Shown piece by piece: positions 5,031 through 8,380 of a stretch of DNA of 8,380 bases. The DNA lies in the NCBI GenBank assembly GCA_001872165.1, contig MNXK01000059.1, positions 1 through 8,380 of the forward strand, read 5' to 3'. Under the pieces are notes generated by a model. It saw nothing but the letters and a program-made list of their open reading frames with translations. It did no database searches and was not told the origin of the DNA. The position numbers were made by a program, and so were the translations under genes. The first letter of the stretch is position 1, and the number at the start of each line of letters is the position of its first letter. The stretch is from Anaerolineae bacterium CG2_30_58_95. Its GTDB lineage: Bacteria > Chloroflexota > Anaerolineae > Anaerolineales > Villigracilaceae.

Positions 5031-5890
5031 TTCTTTACTCCGAACAGGCCGCTGGGACGAACCAGCAGAATGAGGACGAAGAGCAGGAACTCAAGCACCG
5101 GCACCCAGGTATTGGGCAGGAAAATGGGAATGATGCTTTCCAGCATCCCGAGGATCAGACCGCCAGCCAGGGCGCCGAGCGGATTACCCAGCCCGCCGAG
5201 CACGACGATGACGAAGGATTTGAGTTCATACACGCCGCCGGAGAGGATGGTAAAGGGGAAAAATGTGGCGATCAACCCGCCGGCGATAGCAGCCAGCATG
5301 GTACCCAAACCAAAACTGAGGGCCAGAATTTGCGCCGAGGGGATGCCCATCAATTCCGCCGCGGCGCGGTTGTTGGCAACTGCGCGCACATATTTCCCGA
5401 GCCGGGTGCGGTAGAGAAACAGGTACAGCGCGCTGGTAACCAGCACTGCAGCCAGCGCGGCGACCAGGCGAGCATTGAGCAATGTCACCGGGCCGAGGGT
5501 CAGGTTGCCCAGGGAGTAATTCACATTTCTTGGTGAAGTGCTGAAGATGGCGGTGCCCAGGCCAATGACGATCATGTTGACAGAGAAAGTGGCCAGCAGG
5601 GTTGAAAGATGCGACGCGTTGACCACCCGATGGATGGCAATGCTATAAATAATCACTCCCAGCAACAGGCCAAGGATCGCAACCAGGATCAAAGCCAGAT
5701 AGGGGTTCAACCCCAGGCTGGTAAAGAGCAGATAGATGCCGAACATTCCAAGTGCAATGACCGAACCGTGCGCCAGGTTAATCACGCTCATCACACCCCA
5801 AATGAGTGTCATACCCATCGCGGCGAGGCCGTAAATAACCCCGATCAGGACGCCGTCCACCAGGGAGGTAATCAGGCCGCTATTCCCCAT
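5027..5890 (-). CDS. livH: Branched-chain amino acid ABC transporter permease LivH
   Basis: This 287-residue inner-membrane permease is of usual LivH size, with about eight hydrophobic segments. Family landmarks are GVIYGLAAMGMTLIWGV (17-33), the strongly conserved NLAHG (38-42), the coupling loop RAVANNRAAAELMGI (169-183), and VLGGLGNPLGALAGGLILG (230-248). It ends LVRPSGLFG, as many homologues do. It pairs with LivM, whose ATG it overlaps by 4 bases. The ATG at 5890 has an AAAGGA site 7-8 bases upstream. It is separated from livK by 102 bases that carry two hairpins, so it is probably expressed at a lower level than the binding protein. Confidence 0.95.
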   Translation of the reverse strand: MGNSGLITSLVDGVLIGVIYGLAAMGMTLIWGVMSVINLAHGSVIALGMFGIYLLFTSLGLNPYLALILVAILGLLLGVIIYSIAIHRVVNASHLSTLLATFSVNMIVIGLGTAIFSTSPRNVNYSLGNLTLGPVTLLNARLVAALAAVLVTSALYLFLYRTRLGKYVRAVANNRAAAELMGIPSAQILALSFGLGTMLAAIAGGLIATFFPFTILSGGVYELKSFVIVVLGGLGNPLGALAGGLILGMLESIIPIFLPNTWVPVLEFLLFVLILLVRPSGLFGVKK

Positions 5891-5915
5891 GGTTTATTCC
5901 TTTCATCAGCGAATT

Positions 5916-5938
5916 ATGGTTGCGCCTTCGGCAACCAT
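5916..5938 (-). promoter_or_regulatory. Second hairpin in the livK-livH spacer
   Basis: ATGGTTGC (5916-5923) and GCAACCAT (5931-5938) form an 8-bp perfect stem with a 7-nt loop that contains GCC-TTC-GGC-type self-pairing. It has no U-run and sits 26 bases before the livH start. It may stabilise the 5' end of a processed livH mRNA or affect its translation. The role is inferred only from position. Confidence 0.5.
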
Positions 5939-5941
5939 TAT

Positions 5942-5976
5942 AAAAATTCCCTGCAGGTGGCAACGCACCTGCAGGG
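5942..5976 (-). terminator. Intercistronic hairpin with U-run after livK (probable attenuating terminator)
   Basis: On the minus strand an 11-bp perfect stem (5976-5966 with 5959-5949, core CCCTGCAGGTG) with a 6-nt loop is followed by AATTTTTA (5948-5941). It starts 17 bases after the livK stop. Partial termination or 3'-end protection at such sites commonly raises binding protein over permease. A TATAAT overlaps the U-run (5942-5937) with a TTGCCA 15 bases upstream, so a weak livH promoter is also possible. Confidence 0.75.
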
Positions 5977-5992
5977 ATGGAGCGATGGAAAT

Positions 5993-7306
5993 TTATCGAA
6001 GGGGGAACAGGGCGGGAGCGGTCGCGCCAGCGGTCGGCCAGACAACCTGTTTGACCAGCGCACCTGCGGCGTCCTTCTGCCATTGGATATAGACCATGTC
6101 ATGGCCGATTTGCAGGCCATGCGCTTCGGCGGAGGTATCGAACTTGATACGGCCATAGAAGGTCATCATGTCCATTCCATCCAAAGCGGCCTTGATGGCG
6201 GCCGTATCCAGCGAGCCGGCAGTCTCGATCGCCTTTTGCAGGATCAAGCCAGCGACGTAGCCGCCTGCTGAATGGTAGGAAGGATCCTCGCCGAAAGCGG
6301 CCGTGTAGGCGTCCACCAATTCGACGCCGGTCGGGCCGAAGTCCGGGGTGAAGGCAGCCAGGGGTTCCCACTGGCTGGGGCCGATCACGCCCAAGGCGGC
6401 ATCGCCGAGTTCAGCAAAAGACGGTTCAGGCGGGGCGACCAGCAGGGCCAGGTATTTGACAGCCACCTGCTTGTCGAACAACTGCTTGGCAAAGGTGCTG
6501 CCATCCTGGAAGTGACCGCCGCCCATGATCGACTCGGGTTGGGCTTCGGCGATCTTGTTGAGCAGAGGACCGAAGTCGGTCGTGCCGGTGTCATAACCTT
6601 CGTACAGCACGATCTCATAGCCCTTACCCTCGGCATAGGCCTTCAGCGCCTCGACGACGCTGACGGAGAACTTCTCGTTCTCATAGACGATGGCGATCTT
6701 TTTGATGTTGGGGTCCAGGCTGGCCAGTTGGTCCAGCGCGCCGGTCAGGTAGTGGCTGGCGGGGGTGTAGGACTGATAAACCAGGGCGTAACCCTTCTTG
6801 TAGGTCGCGTCGGAGGCCGCGCCGGTGGTGATCATCACCTTGCCATACTGCTCGGCGATGACAGCGGCGGCATCAGCCAGGCCGCTGGAGTAGGGGCTGA
6901 TCAGGAAATCGGCTTTGTCCTCGGTAGCCAATTTGGTGTACAGTTCCTGGACGCGGTCCTTGTTGGATTCGTCGTCGTAGAACTTGGACTCAAACTTGAC
7001 CACGCTGCCATCAGCAAGTGGGATGCCGCCCGCGGCATTGACCTGGTCCATCCACAGTTTCAGTCCGTCGTTCTGGCGGGTGGATTCGACGTTCAATTTA
7101 CCGGTCAGCGAGGCAGTAAAGCCAATGACGGCGGTCTTTTCTACGGGCGGGGGTGGCTGCGTGGGCGCTTCAGTGGCCACGGGCGCTTCGGTGGGGGCTT
7201 CGGTGACTACAGCCGTGGGGGTCGGTGTTGCGGCTGGTGTGCAGGCCGAGAGCAACAGGCCAGCAAGCACCAGCAAAGTACCCAGAGCGAACAGTGTGCG
7301 TTTCAT
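5993..7306 (-). CDS. livK: Branched-chain amino acid ABC transporter substrate-binding lipoprotein (LivK-like)
   Basis: This 437-residue exported lipoprotein is the capture component of the importer. The signal peptide MKRTLFALGTLLVLAGLLLSAC ends in a lipobox LSAC with the lipidated Cys at 22. A Thr/Pro/Ala/Glu-rich spacer (about 23-57, with repeated TEAP units) then holds the domain off the membrane. From about residue 58 the sequence is a type I periplasmic-binding (Peripla_BP_6) fold: IGFTASLTGKLNVESTRQND, VNAAGGI, YYDDE-like FYDDESNKDRV, and YEGYDTGTTDFGPLLNKI. Substrate is not determinable from sequence; branched-chain or other amino acids are the family default, and amide or aromatic ligands also occur. 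The ATG at 7306 has a strong AGGAGGAG site. It is first in the liv operon, behind a candidate promoter and dyad operator, and a hairpin with a U-run follows its stop. Confidence 0.93.
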   Translation of the reverse strand: MKRTLFALGTLLVLAGLLLSACTPAATPTPTAVVTEAPTEAPVATEAPTQPPPPVEKTAVIGFTASLTGKLNVESTRQNDGLKLWMDQVNAAGGIPLADGSVVKFESKFYDDESNKDRVQELYTKLATEDKADFLISPYSSGLADAAAVIAEQYGKVMITTGAASDATYKKGYALVYQSYTPASHYLTGALDQLASLDPNIKKIAIVYENEKFSVSVVEALKAYAEGKGYEIVLYEGYDTGTTDFGPLLNKIAEAQPESIMGGGHFQDGSTFAKQLFDKQVAVKYLALLVAPPEPSFAELGDAALGVIGPSQWEPLAAFTPDFGPTGVELVDAYTAAFGEDPSYHSAGGYVAGLILQKAIETAGSLDTAAIKAALDGMDMMTFYGRIKFDTSAEAHGLQIGHDMVYIQWQKDAAGALVKQVVWPTAGATAPALFPLR

Positions 7307-7380
7307 GAATTTCTCCTCCTGAGGATTTTGGGAAAGTAAGAGATAGATGGATGGTGCGCAAATTGTGATATTTGGTCAAG

Positions 7381-7389
7381 TCACCTCCT
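7381..7389 (-). promoter_or_regulatory. Perfect 9-nt Shine-Dalgarno sequence in the livK leader
   Basis: The minus strand reads AGGAGGTGA (7389 to 7381), fully complementary to the classic 16S rRNA 3' end. It does not serve livK, whose ATG is 74 bases further on with its own SD. The nearest start is a TTG at 7379-7377, 4 bases after GGAGG. It opens a frame that runs to 7170, out of frame across the start of livK. Its role is unclear: a leader peptide, a ribosome standby site, or a remnant. Confidence 0.5.
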
Positions 7390-7402
7390 CGTTGAAAATA
7401 TT

Positions 7403-7423
7403 GGTAGACGACAACGGTCTACC
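7403..7423 (-). promoter_or_regulatory. Dyad symmetric site in the livK leader (candidate operator or 5' hairpin)
   Basis: GGTAGAC (7403-7409) and GTCTACC (7417-7423) are exact reverse complements separated by 7 bases. The site lies immediately downstream of the candidate livK -10 box, beginning a few bases after the expected start of transcription. That position suits a repressor operator, or a 5'-terminal stem that protects the mRNA. With AATATTTTC after it on the minus strand, it could also be a weak terminator for the upstream peptidase gene. Confidence 0.5.
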
Positions 7424-7432
7424 TTTGCTTAT

Positions 7433-7461
7433 ATTCTACACCATAATGTCAGCATTGAAAA
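7433..7461 (-). promoter_or_regulatory. Candidate sigma70-type promoter of livK
   Basis: On the minus strand TTTTCA (7461-7456) and TAGAAT (7438-7433) are separated by exactly 17 bases. The -10 matches TATAAT at 5 of 6 and the -35 matches TTGACA at 4 of 6. It begins right after the stop codon of the M20 peptidase gene. Transcription would start near 7426, giving livK a leader of about 120 nt. Confidence 0.45.
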
Positions 7462-7462
7462 G

Positions 7463-8380
7463 TTAGTCAGCAAAAGCGGTCAGGATGCGGGCGATGTGCC
7501 TGGCATGTTTCAGGTACAAATCAATGCGTATGTTCTCGTTAGGGGCGTGGGCGCGCCCATCCGGGTGGCCGAGACCGGCGGTCGCCACCGGCAAGCCCAG
7601 GTCGTGGACGAAGGGGTAGTTGGGGCCGGAGCCGCCGACGAGCGGGAGCCGGAGCATCGGCTTGCCGTAGACTGCGAGCGCGGTATCGCAGACCAGCCTG
7701 ACGAAGGGATCGTCCGGGTCGGTGCGCGCCGGGGCCTCCCCGCCCAAGAATTCGACCTTCACATCCGAGAAGCCTTGCGCGTCGAGGTGGCGGCGAAGCT
7801 GCTCGAGCACGTCCGCAGGCCTCTGCTCCGGGACGAGGCGGAAATCCACCTTGGCCGAGGCTTTGGCGGGCTGCACCGTCTTCGAGCCGGGGCCTTGATA
7901 GCCGGAAGTCAGCCCGCAGATGGTGCAGGTGGGCGTGAAGACCTCCTCGAGGTGCAGGTCCACGCCGCCGGTCAAGCCCTTGATAAAGGATTTGACGCCG
8001 TATTGTTTCTTGTAGACCTCGGACGTATCCGGCAGGGCGGCCATCAACTCGCGATCCCGCTGCGAGGGTGGTTTGACTGCATCGTAGAAACCGGGCAGGC
8101 GGATGCGTTCGTCCGGCCCTTTGAGGCTGTTCAGCGCCCAGACCAGACGCCAGGCCGCGTTGGGAAAGATCGAGCCGCCGATGCCGGAGTGCACATCGGT
8201 GGCAGCCGTCTCGACCGATAGCTCGACGTAGCAGATGCCGCGCAGGCCGAGATACTGGATGGGCGTCTCTTCGTGATCCACGCCGCCGAATTCCCAGATG
8301 CAGCCGTCGGCTTCGAGCCGCTCTTTGTTTTCCAGCACGTACTCGTGCAGGTGGAGGCTGGAGGTCTCTTCTTCGCCCTC
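7463..8380 (-). CDS. M20-family metallopeptidase / dipeptidase, C-terminal part (partial)
   Basis: The frame is open from the window edge (8380) to the TAA at 7463, so at least 305 residues are present and the start lies outside. The GTG at 8338 is internal, because the conserved EGEEETSS motif (catalytic Glu and metal-binding Glu) lies before it. Further landmarks are DVHSGIGGSIFPNAAW in the lid domain, KTVQPAKASAKVDFRLVPEQ, and the final HAPNENIR with the metal-binding His near the C-terminus. The missing N-terminus should carry the first His and Asp metal ligands. The family (carnosinase, PepV, DapE and relatives) hydrolyses di- and tripeptides or acylated amino acids with two Zn or Mn ions; this one most resembles the dipeptidase branch. 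No terminator separates it from livK, so some read-through into the transporter is likely. A degraded partial copy lies at 1576-1785. Confidence 0.92.
   Translation of the reverse strand, partial: EGEEETSSLHLHEYVLENKERLEADGCIWEFGGVDHEETPIQYLGLRGICYVELSVETAATDVHSGIGGSIFPNAAWRLVWALNSLKGPDERIRLPGFYDAVKPPSQRDRELMAALPDTSEVYKKQYGVKSFIKGLTGGVDLHLEEVFTPTCTICGLTSGYQGPGSKTVQPAKASAKVDFRLVPEQRPADVLEQLRRHLDAQGFSDVKVEFLGGEAPARTDPDDPFVRLVCDTALAVYGKPMLRLPLVGGSGPNYPFVHDLGLPVATAGLGHPDGRAHAPNENIRIDLYLKHARHIARILTAFAD

Noticed and set aside
6272..7339. 355-codon plus-strand frame opposite livK
   Set aside because: It is a shadow of the binding protein gene; its Gly-rich C-terminal part is just the antisense of the Thr/Pro linker codons.
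7170..7379. TTG-initiated 69-codon frame over the livK start
   Set aside because: It has a very good SD but no domain, and its His/Ser/Arg-rich second half overlaps livK codons out of frame. I kept the SD as an observation, not the frame as a gene.

Overview
This window looks like chromosomal DNA from a GC-rich, free-living bacterium, most likely a member of the Chloroflexota (Anaerolineae-like). That placement is an inference. It rests on the style of the proteins, above all a lipoprotein solute-binding protein with a long Thr/Pro/Ala/Glu linker after its lipobox, and on palindrome-rich intergenic DNA. I cannot confirm it without a search.

Layout. Positions 1-176 (+) hold the 3' end of an RsuA/RluB-type pseudouridine synthase. 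Positions 177-729 carry no gene. They hold a 17-bp-arm hairpin, two tandem copies of a 139-bp unit that each contain a 96-bp quasi-palindrome, a second imperfect inverted repeat (about 505-645), and the terminator of the toxin gene. Positions 730-1340 (-) hold a type II toxin-antitoxin pair (Phd/YefM-like antitoxin, PIN/VapC-like toxin). A small unrecognised reading frame (1334-1537) overlaps the antitoxin start. A hairpin at 1533-1565, closely related to the one at 177-213, closes this accessory block. Positions 1576-1785 (-) hold a gene fragment whose last 57 residues are 84% identical to the C-terminus of the M20 peptidase at the far end of the window, and whose first residues read like the start of uridine kinase.

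Positions 1883-7306 (-) form a branched-chain/polar amino acid ABC transporter operon, transcribed leftwards as livK-livH-livM-livG-livF and followed by a CBS-CBS-ACT protein and a clear terminator. livK encodes the lipid-anchored binding protein, livH and livM the membrane channel, and livG and livF the ATPases. The 4-bp overlaps livH/livM and livM/livG and the 3-bp gap livG/livF indicate one translationally coupled unit. A hairpin with a U-run between livK and livH probably makes the binding protein more abundant than the permease. The CBS-ACT protein, with nucleotide-binding and amino-acid-binding type domains, is a plausible sensor for the system. Upstream (7463 to the window edge) is the 3' part of an M20 metallopeptidase, so peptide hydrolysis and amino acid uptake sit together. 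A candidate promoter and a dyad symmetric site lie between the peptidase and livK.

The transporter operon itself is ordinary. The unusual material is the left 1.8 kb: the chimeric gene fragment, the related palindromes that bracket the toxin-antitoxin block, and the truncated-looking third frame in that block. I found no convincing new multi-gene system.
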